In this document: positions 38,101 through 48,029 of the stretch, piece by piece
Layout: each line of letters starts with the position of its first letter
How positions within the stretch are numbered: position 1 is the stretch's first letter
DNA from: Adiantum capillus-veneris
Lineage: Eukaryota > Streptophyta > Polypodiopsida > Polypodiales > Pteridaceae
Direction of reading: 5' to 3'
Assembly (NCBI GenBank): GCA_014529385.2
Contig: CM043958.1
Coordinates: 85,233,525 to 85,297,524, forward strand
Length of the DNA stretch: 64,000 nt
The notes under the pieces: model-generated
Seen by the model: the letters and a program-made list of their open reading frames with translations, nothing else
What the model was told of the DNA's origin: nothing
Databases searched by the model: none
Position numbers and translations under genes: made by a program

Positions 38101-39380
38101 GTGGTGGACCTTGAATGTAAACTCCCCATGTACAAAATATCGTGGGTGTAAGGTATTTCAATGGATCTTAGCATCTTGGAGACATGGTGCAGCTTGCTTC
38201 TCTTCATGTTTCAATGGAGCCTATCTTGGACAAATGGGTGGAGCATCCTTCTCTCCATGTTTCAATGGGACCTAGCTTGGACAAGTGGTGGACCTTTGCT
38301 TCTCTCTATGTTTCAATAGAGTTATCTTGGACAAGTGGTGGACCTTGGAACCAAACCCCATTGTAAAACCTATCATGGTCATTCCAGGTGGTCAGAAAGA
38401 ATACCCTTTAAGATATAGCCTTATAGGTTGGACAAGTGGTGGACCTTAAGACCCAGATCTTCTTAATATAATGACATAGAGTGGAAAAGTGATGAATCTT
38501 GAGACCAAACCACTCGTGCTACTAGTGATATTAGGTTGGACAAGTGGTGGACCTTGAATGTAAACCCCCCATGTACGAAATATCATGGGTTTAAGATATT
38601 TCAATGGAGCCTAGCATTTTGGAGACATGGTGCAACTTGCTTCTCTTCATGTTTCAATCGAACCTGGCTTGGACAAGTGGTGGAGCATCCTTCTCTCCAT
38701 GTTTCAATGGAGCCTAGCTTGGACAAGTGGTGGACCTTTGATTCTCTCTATGTTTCAATAGAGTTAGCTTGGACAAGTGGAAGTGGACCTTGGAACCAGA
38801 CCCCTATGTAAAACTTTCATGTGCATTCCAAGTGGTGGTAAATAATACCATTTAGGATATAGCCTTATAGGTTGGACAAGTGGTGGACCTTAACACCCAG
38901 ATCTTCTTAATATAATGACATAGAGTGGAAAAGTGGTGAATCTTGAGACCAAAACCACTTGCTACTAGGGATAATAGGTTGGACAAGTGGTGGACCTTGA
39001 ATTTAAACCCCACATATACAAAATATCGTGGGTTTAAGGTATTTCAATGGAGCCTAGCATCTCGAAAGACATGGTGCATATTGCTTCTTCATGTTTCAAT
39101 GGAGCCTATTTTGGACAAATGGTGGAGCATCCTTCTCTCCATGTTTCAATGGACCCTAGATTGGACAAGTGGTGGACCTTTGCTTCTCTCTATGTTTCAA
39201 TATAGTTAGCCTATATTAGACAATTAGTAGACCTCGAATCTCCATGTTGTCTAGAGCTGAGCTTGGACAAGTGGTGGACCTTACTTCTCCTTCCCTTAGT
39301 TTACTAGCTTAAAAGATCACTATGTATACTTGCTTAGATCTAGCTTGAACAAGTGGTGGACCTTGTATTCACACAAACTT
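29100..39380 (+). repeat. Left-arm array: about 440/360-bp higher-order units, forward
   Basis: About 10 kb of units that each contain some seven submonomers, averaging about 63 bp, around TTGGACAAGTGGTGGACCTT and variants. Examples are TTGGACAAATGGTGGAGCAT, TGGAAAAGTGGTGAATCTTG and TTGGAGACATGGTGCAGCTT. Marker GATAATAGCTTGGACAAG recurs near 29938, 30362, 30725, 31168, 31609, 32376, 32816, 33258, 33704 and so on. Spacings cluster at about 440 and at about 360, the short type lacking an 80-bp piece. All full cores read forward. AT-rich 29330-29620 at the left edge has TTTAGGCGGGA-like repeats. Short open frames throughout are repeat artefacts. Confidence 0.93.
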
Positions 39381-39440
39381 AATCCATTAAAAAAAAGTAT
39401 ATGCTAAAATAACATTTGGTTTTTTTTTTTTTCAGGAAAG

Positions 39441-40131
39441 ATGGCTCCAAAAAAACAGGTTGCAAGGGTTGCTGTCTCAGTTGACTATACTTGCAATGAT
39501 CTTAGGAAATGGTATTTGGACATACATGGTATAGAGGTGCACAATTTCATAAGGTGCATCTATTTATTGCCAAAAAGGAGAATGACAGCTTGTTTGAAGA
39601 TGTTGGACAAGTTGTGGAAGCATCTGTCTCTGTAGTTGATAGTCATCCGGAGGTGGAATGCATTGACATTCTAGTTCCAATGAATCTAGAATTTCAACTA
39701 TCTCCAGGAGCATATGCATTGGAGCGCATGTCTAGAAACAAAGAAGAGACAATGTTTTCTCGAGGATGGAAGTTTGCAGAATCAAATCCAAATATCACAG
39801 CAGATCAACTTCAAAGCTCCATCATTGCCACACTACAACGAAAAAAGGTGAAAGCTTCACGACCACCATCCACAAAGAAGCAAGCAAAAGTGCAAAAGTA
39901 GCAGCTAAGCGAACTAGTTCCATTTTGGATGTAGACAAGGCATCTTTGGCATCCTCATCAACAGAGGGTTCAATGTCAAAGATGAGAATTGTGGATCCAG
40001 ATGTTTTAGAAGCTGAGGCCATGAAAGGACAAGAAAAAGATACAGGTGGAATGAATAAGTACATAAATTATTTTCCTTTCCAATATAGGGAATTTGATAT
40101 CCCTATTCTAAAATTGTTGGCTTGCTCCTGA
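39441..40131 (+). CDS. N-terminal part of the DGQH/SET gene, spread over three frames
   Basis: ATG 39441 follows a strong acceptor (T16 then CAG, ending 39435) by five bases, so a 5' intron reaching into the array is likely. The reading starts MAPKKQVARVAVSVDYTC and then shifts by one base near 39530 to a frame running to 39901 (HKVHLFIAKKENDSLFEDVG...). It shifts again near 39880 to a frame ending at 40131 (RTSSILDVDKASLASSS...YINYFPFQYREFDIP). Basic and Ser-rich linkers separate short hydrophobic blocks. No family recognised. Repeated one-base shifts point to pseudogenisation or assembly indels. Confidence 0.55.
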
Positions 40132-40132
40132 T

Positions 40133-40627
40133 CACTATAATGCACGTATTATGGATAAAAAACACGCTGAAAGTGTGTTATTTGGATTTTCACGGAGTAC
40201 GACCAAGCCTGCAGCATGTGCATATTTGATGCCTGTTCGAAATGCAAAATCAAAGAAGGGGACTCCTTTGGCAGTAGAAGAGGTAGAGGAGCAAAAAATT
40301 AAAGATTATCATTATTGGATTCTTGATGGGCAGCATTCAATCTATGCTGCAAAAGTTTTGCTTCACAATGAACAAAACAACAAAGAGATATTTGAAAGAC
40401 TGATTAGCGTGTATAAATTTAGAAAGGCTCGCATTGTTGTGAATGCTCCTCCATTTGTTGCAACTGCTATATCTGCCATTGCAAATGAGGAGGCTCAGGC
40501 ATTGTATGTCAAGCAACCTTACAGCCAAATATTGAGACATTTACGGAGTCAATGGATCTTCTCAGGACGACCACCAAAGGCAGCAAGTGGAATTGCAGAG
40601 GGACATGCATCTCGTGCCGGATGGGAT
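40133..40627 (+). CDS. DGQH-motif exon (ParB/sulfiredoxin-like)
   Basis: Open frame with methionine at 40151, ending at the donor GAT|GTAAGT (intron 40628-40711, 84 bp, acceptor TTTCTTTTTAG). KDYHYWILDGQHSIYAAKVL (DGQH at residues 59-62 from 40151) matches the I-x-D-G-x-H/N-R-x-x-A-A signature of the ParB/sulfiredoxin-like N-terminal domain. That domain binds or hydrolyses nucleotide or acts as a nuclease in bacterial homologues; the usual Arg after His is Ser here. The upstream FGFSRSTTKPAACAYLMPVR could be the preceding substrate loop. Biochemical role in this protein is unknown. Confidence 0.6.
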
Positions 40628-40711
40628 GTAAGTTATTTTCTTTGTCTTTTTGATAGTGTTTAATTAACAAATCTTGCTCAATAGTTTAATTATTTCTCTA
40701 TTTCTTTTTAG

Positions 40712-41161
40712 GCTTTTCTTCGATTGGCAAGAATGAGTGCAGCAGCAAGTTGGATTGCTAAACAGGCACACATGGTCACGTACTCTGATTTAGTTTATGA
40801 TTGCTGGATAGAAATCATTGAAAAGCTAGAAGAGGAGAATAAGAAACCCCCAACAACTGTATTTAGATACCTTTGTGGCCTTGAGGAATCAGAGGTAAAG
40901 ACTATTCAAGAAGAGATTAGAGATGAGAAGATTTTACTGTCAAAGAGTGCAAAGGATGGTGATGCAACTGACATGTATGATCGAATCAAGCAGTTGAAGC
41001 AAGACAAATTGATTCAAGATGCACTTCTTGAAGGCTTCAACAATTTGAATGAGTCTTCACCATGTAAAGACTGGGAGGAGGTGGTCAAAATGTATAACAT
41101 CAATGATGTTGTTTATAAAACAATTTTAATGCTATGCGAGGAATGGATCAATCTAGTTTGA
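40712..41161 (+). CDS. Helical middle exon of the DGQH/SET gene
   Basis: Begins at the acceptor in phase with the previous exon (AFLRLARMSAAASWIAKQ). Mostly charged and probably helical (EIIEKLEEENKK, IKQLKQDKLIQDALLEGFN). Stops at 41161 just after entering the next segment, whose frame is one base off, near 41130-41155. No known domain. Confidence 0.55.
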   Translation, partial: AFLRLARMSAAASWIAKQAHMVTYSDLVYDCWIEIIEKLEEENKKPPTTVFRYLCGLEESEVKTIQEEIRDEKILLSKSAKDGDATDMYDRIKQLKQDKLIQDALLEGFNNLNESSPCKDWEEVVKMYNINDVVYKTILMLCEEWINLV

Positions 41162-42090
41162 CGCGTGGAACAAAGAAAATGGCTTTTCCAGATGGAGCAA
41201 TAAAATACATGCAATGGGCAATTCACCTTCAAAAGGAGAAAACTGAGCCTAGAGATTTGCCATGGTCAATCTATGTGGTGAGCCTACAAATGGAAGGCAA
41301 TCTCTACTTGATGCGCCACTTCAATAATAAAGTGCCTATTGGCTTATGTGTTTTAGATATGACAAAAAACGTTGGAGGCAATTTGAAGTGGAGTGAGGAG
41401 ACATTTAACAATGCTTTGGATGGGATCTTGGCTATTGCTGGAGGGTCAACAGATCCTGGATTTGTCTTTCTTGCATTTGTGGATTTCACTAACTTCACAA
41501 AATTGCAATGTGCCTTTCACGCCATGGGAGATAATCTGAGCTACCATTGTTGTGGTGCATTGCATCACTTTCCATCAGCTCCTTGCAAAGGAGCAATTCA
41601 ATTCCTAACAGTTATTGCCTTCTTGGGACAAGGCAATGCATTTGAAGACCTGAGAAGAAGATCAGAGGAACATCCCATGCCAATTGATTGTTCTCTTCTT
41701 CAAGTAGCAGATAACGATATGTCAGATTTGCAATATTTGGAGGCCAAAAAAAGAGCTTTGGTCAAGCACTACATTCGTACATATTGTTTTGAAGACCGCA
41801 AGCTTGTTGATGTTTTTGGTGATGGCTCCTTGGTTGCACAAGAAGGAATACAACAGAAAAAAGAAGTTATCTGCTTAATTGATAGTGTGGAGGAGGCAAA
41901 AAACGTGGAGACCATGCTGCTAGACTTTGTTAAGTCTCATGAAGATATAGAAAAATGGGCTGGACTTCAACAATCCACTTCGCAATCAGATGACATTGTG
42001 CCTGTTACAGAGGAGTGCTCTCCACAAAGAGAAGAAGAAGAACAACAACACATCCTCTGTCAATGGAGGACTTTTTGGAAATGGAGACAC
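41134..42090 (+). CDS. Possible methyltransferase-fold region of the DGQH/SET gene
   Basis: About 300 codons in one frame. GLCVLDMTKNVGGNLKWSEE (about residues 70-89) is followed by GFVFLAFVDFTNFTKLQCAF (109-128) and PCKGAIQFLTVIAFLGQG (150-167). The order hydrophobic-D, then FVFxxxDFxxF, then a late hydrophobic strand recalls Rossmann-type DNA/RNA methylases, but the diagnostic DPPW/NPPY motif is absent. This is weak inference. Near 42010-42050, in GAA/ACA repeats, a one-base shift enters a frame reading HPLSMEDFLEMET. That frame meets the donor C|GTATG at 42091. Confidence 0.45.
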
Positions 42091-44677
42091 GTATGTTTTG
42101 AGTTTCTTGTGCATGTTAGTGTTTCTTGTTACTGATTTGATACTCTTAATGTTAGATTTTGCTTTATATAGTATTGATTGAGTTTGTATTTTTTATCTCA
42201 AGCATTCAAGGTTTGAATGTAAATAATAAATTACTTGAGTTTTTGAATGGTGGATCTTAGACTAAAACTATAACATTTAATACTCACAAAGACTTAATTA
42301 CTTAAGAGCTTGAACTCAATAAGTTTTGGACCTTTTATCAATACCCCCTTGATATGATACATTAGATCGTAGCATGGTTAAATGGTGATGCTTCATAAAT
42401 TGAACCTAGCTTAGACAGGTGTTGGAGCCTAAATTTAAACTAACCTTGCTAGAAGGGAGCTTATGTTTGGACTTTGAGAACTAGCATAAGTAATCAATTA
42501 GAGCATAGATTAGACATGTGGTGGTGGCCTTAGAGACCAAAATCTTAATGAGCTTGGAAAGGTATTTAAGTACTGCAATTTACTTAGTTTTAGTACTCAT
42601 TAAAGGCATAGCTTGACAAAAGGTGGACCTTACATGGATCCTAATTTCAAGAGGTGTGGTAGACCTTCAAACCAAGATCATATAGCTTGGACATGTGGTG
42701 ACCTTGCATGGAGACTAGTTTAGACAAGTGTGGTACACCTTGTAACCAACACCCATTTGTTATATTAGCTTGGACAAGTGGTGGACCTTGCTTTTATGTT
42801 TCAATGGAGCATATTTTGGACAGGTGGTAGACCTTGTTTCTCTCCATGCTTCAATGGAGAGAAACTTTAGCTTGGACAAGTGGTGGACCTTGTTTTTATG
42901 TTTTAAAGGAGCATATTTCGGACAAGTGGTAGACATTGTTTCTCTCCATGGTTCAATGGAACCCACCTTAGACAAGTGAAGTACCTTGAAACCAAACCCC
43001 CATAATACAACCTACTAAATAGGTTGGAAAATTGGTGGATATGAAACCATCCATGATAGAGCATAGTATAGGTGAAAACGTAGTGGTCCTTATATCAATT
43101 ACCCATGCATAGCTTGGACAAGTGGTGGACCTTGATTCTCTCTATGTTTCAATGGATCCTATCTTGGACTAGAGATATATCTTACTTATTCCATGCTTCA
43201 ATGGATTGTAGCTTGGATAAGGAGTGGAACTTCAAACAAAACTCCACAGCATAGCATATATTAACAATTCATGGGTTTTATAGAGATTTTCTTGCCTATT
43301 TTGGAGAGTTGGTACACCTTTATTCTCCATTCTTCAATGGATCTGAGGTTGGACAAGCGGAGCTGGAGAAGTGGTCAACCTTAAAATGAAACCTCCCATG
43401 CTACAACCCATCATAGATCGTATATGTAGTGGACCTTGAAACTCTTTTATGTCCCTAGCTTAGAGAAGCATTGCACTCTTGATTATCTCCATACATGAAG
43501 GCAAGGTTGGACAAGTGGTGGACCTTCAAACCAGAATCTCTATGCAATAATAGGCAAGTGGTGGAGCTTGTTTTCTCCATGTTCCAATGGAGCCTAGCTT
43601 AGACAAACAATGGAGCTTGCTTCTCTCCATGTTTCAATGGATCCTAGCTTAGAAAAGTGGTGGAGCTTTGCTTCTCTCCATGTTCCAATGGACCATAGCT
43701 TAGACAAGTGGTAGACCTTGAAAAAACCCCCCGTATACAACATATTATGGGGTTTTCATGTTTCAATGGCACCTAGCTTGGACAAATGGTAGAGCTTGCT
43801 TCTCTTTATGTTTCAATGGATCCAATCTTAGCCAAGTGGTGGACCTTGAAACAAGAATCCCCCCCCCCCCATGTACAACGTATTATGGGTTTTGAAAGCA
43901 CTGGGAGAAAATAATAGCTTTGATAAGTGGTGGACCTTGCTTCTCTCCATGCTTCAATGGAGCCGAGGTTGGACACATGTTGGAGAGAAGATGGTTGCCC
44001 ATGAAATAAGACCATGCATGCTATAATCAATCATATGTTGTACACATGGTGGACCTTGCAATTGTTTTATATGCCTAACTTGGACAAGTGGAGGACCCTT
44101 GATTACCTCCAGATATCAACAACAAGCCAAGTTTGGACAAGTGTAGTACCACCAAACCAGAATCTCTATGCTACAATAGAGTATAGGTAGGACACGCAGT
44201 GAACCTTGATATCAAACCATCCATGCTACTAGAGATGATAGGTTTCACATGTGGTGGAACCTTGTATCAATGTTCTATGTGTAGTTTTTGACTAGTGATA
44301 GACCTTGAAACTAATCCCTCTAGGCTACAAGAAAAAAGAGATGGATGAGGAGGCTAGACTACTTTTGTTGCATCAATGCATCCCATGTTACCACATATAC
44401 TATAGGGTTCTTGGATAAGTGTTGGATCTTGTGTCAATGCTCCATGTCTAGCTTGGACAAGTGGTGGACCTTGGTTCTCTCTATGCTTCAAATGGGCAAT
44501 AGATTGGAGACACAGTGGCCTTTTTTTTCCAATGATTTTATTTTTTGGAAACCTTGGAGGCACCATGTAAGAGGCACTCTAAGTCTTCCATACAATGGAC
44601 CTATTGGACTATAAAATAATGATATCTTTCTTTGATATTGTCATTATTTTATGCATAATATTTTCTTCTTTTTGCAG
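42091..44677 (+). repeat. Putative 2587-bp intron filled with forward motif copies
   Basis: Donor C|GTATG at 42091 and acceptor TTTTTGCAG ending at 44677 (pyrimidine-rich TTTTCTTCTT before it) would join the two exons in frame. Between about 42240 and 44560 the core TTGGACAAGTGGTGGACCTT and decayed variants occur at irregular 60-150-bp spacing, all forward, with C12 at about 43859-43870. No gene inside. Confidence 0.6.
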
Positions 44678-45234
44678 ACACAAAGGAGTTAAGTGATATA
44701 AAAACTAGATGTATTTCACACTATGATTGGCATGAAGATCCTTTTGGGACACCAACTTTTCCTATTCCCAAAGATGTAATTTTCCATATTAACGGTGTGG
44801 ATTTTGAAGTGCGACTTTCATGTATTGAAGGAGCTGGTTATGGGCTATTTGTGCATACTACCCTGGAAAGTGGTTTGACTATTCTAAACTATGGAGGGCA
44901 TAAGTATAGATTTCAAGACTGGAAAAAGATATGCAAAATTTTTCCAAGAGCTTATAAATATTCTCTTCTAGAGGATCCAAACATAGAAGAAGAGGAAGAT
45001 CAATCATACATTATTGGTTGTGTAGAAGAAGGAAACGTGTCGGGCTATATAAATAGTTCTCACAGTACAAATGTCTGTCCCAACGTACGCTATACATTTG
45101 ATCCAAATTTGCCACCTTGGCATAAATGCACCTCTTCACACATCAAGTCAGAAGAATATGGCCATGTATGCATTGAGACTATTTGTCAAGTTGAAGCAGG
45201 AGAAGAGTTGTTTGCTGACTATAACTTTACTTGA
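44678..45234 (+). CDS. SET-domain exon
   Basis: After the acceptor, the frame (codon completed to His) reads TKELSDIKTRCISHYDWHED and continues into a SET domain. GAGYGLFVHTTLESG is the SET-N motif. GYINSSHSTNVCPNVRYTF replaces the usual FxNHSCxPN block. CQVEAGEELFADYNF is the final GEELxxDY motif with the catalytic-type Tyr. There is no post-SET cysteine cluster. The stop is at 45232-45234. SET proteins methylate lysines of histones or other proteins. Here the usual NHSC core is NSSH, so activity is uncertain. A methionine-independent start (GTG at 44797) would lack the upstream part; splicing from the DGQH exons fits better. Confidence 0.8.
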
Positions 45235-45875
45235 CATTGTAAAGTATTGTACATGGATGGAAATCTCAAGTACATGCATCATTTTCATTTTTCATGGATG
45301 AAATCTCAAGTGAATATAACATTTGATTATTGTTTAGTTTATGCTCAACGAGAATCTAAGTGCTCTTATGCTTTGTGTGTTGTCTAACTTATTTGACTAC
45401 CTTGGCCATAGAATCTTGATTCTACTCTAGATTTGTGATAAATCTTACCAAAATTTAATCAATGTCTAGGTTGGACAAGTGGTGGGGCTTCAAACATTAC
45501 TGTCTTAAACAAGTGGAGTTATCTTACTTGAATAAGTGGTGGCCTTTGAATCCAAATCTAAGCCAAATCTCTAATTGTTTGCTTGTAGTCTAGGTTGGAC
45601 ATTTGGTGGACCTTGTATCCATGTTTCCTCAACAAGGGTGGCTTTTAGTTTTCACTTTAAGTACTCATCTTTAATAAAGTGTAGGATGGAAAATGTTGAG
45701 TTAGTAGATTGTATTTTAGACAAGTGGTGTTTGGTGTACGAATGCTGAAAATGGTTGCAAGGATTCTAACAACGACTTTACCTTAAATAAATTTCTTACT
45801 AGGAGTTCTACATATAAATATGGTGAATAAAATTCTAGTGGTTTTGAGATACCATTTGTGTGTGTGTTTTCTTAG
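45235..45875. other. Spacer with a few forward motif copies and acceptor
   Basis: Holds forward copies near 45472 and 45596 and ends with TTTTCTTAG (acceptor ending 45875). Probably 3' sequence of the SET gene and a 5' intron of the next gene. No frame of note. Confidence 0.5.
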
Positions 45876-46876
45876 ATTCACAAACTGGGATGGATAATGC
45901 TCCTATGGTTCAGTCAACAACTATAGAATCCATAGATTCTATGGTTTCTAAAGTGCCCAAGATGGATGATATTTCTATACTAGAGTCTAGTGTTGTGCAA
46001 CTTGAGCAAGCTTCCAATAATGAGAACCAAGAAATCGATGCTTCAAAAATGCAACATACATCAAAAGAGACTGAAAAGTCCACTCACGAGCTATTGCCAA
46101 TTGGTACTACGTCATGTAGCGTAGATGTTGAGAAATCCATGCTTACAATTATATTGGATTTAAATGGTCTATTGTTGAAACGTTCCCCTCAACCATCCTC
46201 ACACCACAACTCAGTGCAAATGGATTCAAAAAGATATATTATACTCAGGCCAGGTTGCATCCAATTCTTGAAGACTATTTTACAGAGGTTTAATGTTGCA
46301 ATTTGGTCGACAGCTACTAGGAATAATGTGTATCAAATCCTTGCAGCACTAAACAACTTAGCTGAGGATACATTGCCTTTCTTTGCAATTTGGTCGCAAG
46401 ATGTTTGCTACACCGCTCAAACTCAAAAATTGTTTAGACCCGACAATCCAAACGTTGAGGCAATGTTCAAGCCTCTAGCCAAAATTGCCATGGGGTTTGA
46501 ATGTGATCCACAAAGAACAGTGCTTATTGATGACTCTCCTTACAAGGGATGTATTTCACCAGCAAACAATTGCATTTTTCCACCACAATTTGATGCTGAG
46601 AAGATGGTTGACAATATGCTCTTGGAGGAGCTACTGCCATACTTGATTCAGCTTGATGAGAGAAGGGATGTGCGTGATTTAATTGCTTCTAATCGTTATG
46701 GACAACCTATAGTGACAAATGATAGTGAATACAAACAAATCATGGAGTATTGGAAGCAGAAAAATGATGTTTGGTCAGCTAAGGTGTTCTTTACAAGAAG
46801 AATACCACCTGCAAAAGGTGACAGGGATGAAACTATCATTGAAATGCAAGTGACACAAGCCACCGCAATGAAATGA
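45876..46876 (+). CDS. FCP1/NIF-like HAD-family protein 1
   Basis: The first ATG, at 45890-45892, lies 14 bases after an acceptor; stop at 46874-46876. A Ser/Glu-rich N-terminal region of about 85 residues precedes the HAD core. MLTIILDLNGLLLKR is motif I; YIILRPGCIQFLKTI and FNVAIWSTATRNNVYQ are motif II; KIAMGFECDPQRTVLIDDSPYKGC is motifs III/IV. Canonical FCP1 phosphatases have D-x-D-x-T/V at motif I. This reads D-L-N-G, a form common in a plant NIF-like subfamily; loss of the second Asp makes classical phosphatase chemistry doubtful. Known FCP1/SCP proteins act on the RNA polymerase II tail. Cargo of the giant element by position. Confidence 0.82.
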
Positions 46877-47073
46877 GAAGAGCCCAAATACAAGAGATCT
46901 TAGCAAAGGAGCGTACACCCATTGAAAGCATGAAGGCGTCACAATTGACCACTTTAGCTAGGCAATTGGGTTGTAACACAAAAGGAGTTTTGAAGGCAAC
47001 CACAGCAAAGGCTTATATAAATAAGGTGAAAGCTGAGAACAATCTTCTAAGGCTGGATAGAAAGCAACCCTAA
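46873..47073 (+). CDS. SAP-like C-terminal segment after FCP1-like 1
   Basis: 67 codons starting within the stop of the previous frame (ATGA overlap) in another frame. IESMKASQLTTLARQLGCNTKGVLKATTAKAYINKV resembles a SAP motif (L-x2-L-x3-L-x3-LG...G-x-K-x2-L), a DNA-binding helix pair; Lys/Thr-rich. Either a separate small frame or, more likely, the C-terminus of the FCP1-like protein displaced by one base. A possible last exon of about 35 codons follows at 47168-47274 after acceptor CTTCCTGCAG. Confidence 0.45.
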   Translation: MRRAQIQEILAKERTPIESMKASQLTTLARQLGCNTKGVLKATTAKAYINKVKAENNLLRLDRKQP

Positions 47074-47167
47074 GGTACTAGTGACATGTCATATATTCTT
47101 GATACACATGCTTGAACACTCATGTGCATGGTATCTAACAAATCTTTCTTTTTATTCCTTCCTGCAG

Positions 47168-47274
47168 GATCTTACAAAGGATACTACTAGATGGAGCTCA
47201 ATCAATAGAGATTTTGATATTTTTGCTCAAAATAATGAAGCAGTCACCTACATTTTTTGTTTATCAATTTCTTG
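47168..47274 (+). CDS. Possible terminal exon
   Basis: After CTTCCTGCAG, the frame DLTKDTTRWSSINRDFDIF runs to a stop at 47272-47274. A candidate donor AAG|GTACTA lies at 47073-47074. Supported only by splice signals and the short clean frame. Confidence 0.3.
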
Positions 47275-48029
47275 AGAGACTTTCTTTTAGTTTGTAATCA
47301 TCAAATGAAATGAAAAGTATCCTTCTTATAAGATTGCTGATCTTTTTCTCGTTCAAAACTTTCAATTGTGATTTATAGTTTTGTTAGCATGAGATTGTGC
47401 TTTTTTAGTTTGAAAAAAACTGTCAAAGATCCAAGTCTTTTTGGCTTTACTTAAGTTATTAATTGTGAAAGATCCAAGTCTTTTTGCTTTACTTAAGTTA
47501 TTGATTGTCTATGTAATAGTCCTTAAAACAATATCGGATGGCTTTCTTGCTCCCATGTCTCACATTGGTCTTTAGGTAAGACAAGTGGTGACCTTGAAAG
47601 TATGGTCTCATATCTCGATCAAGTGAAGAGACATGAAGCTTAAATATCACTACTATGTATCTAGTGTTAAACTCCATCAAGACAAAGATACTAGAGTGCC
47701 AAATTGCAGTCTAGTTTAAGTGAAAATCCATTTGAGCTAAGGTAAAACTTATAGTGCCTCATTTTTCTAGGATTCTACCCCATCAAGGAAGTTAGAATCT
47801 AGCACAAACCAATTAAGACTCTTTTGGAGCCTAGATAGGACAATTCGTGGAACTTAAGAAACTTATTATTGAGTTAGAGTCTAGTTTAGATAAGCAAAAG
47901 ATCTTCAAACCAGCACTTGACTTTCTTACTATTCAATATTCAAAGTCCCTTGAGGCTAACAAATTACATACCTACTTGTAACCTAACTAATGAGTAATTA
48001 TATAGATCTAAGCAAGTATATATAATGAG
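47275..48029. other. Unassigned spacer; motif orientation changes here
   Basis: AT-rich with a two-copy repeat of AAGATCCAAGTCTTTTTGG (about 47428 and 47468). One degraded forward motif near 47575; from 48060 onward the core reads reversed. Confidence 0.6.

Noticed and set aside
29100-39380. Many 60-116-codon open frames with shared peptides such as FSSCFNGAYLGQMVEHPS
   Set aside because: They are translations of the tandem array, recur in step with its period, lack start context and change frame with each small indel.
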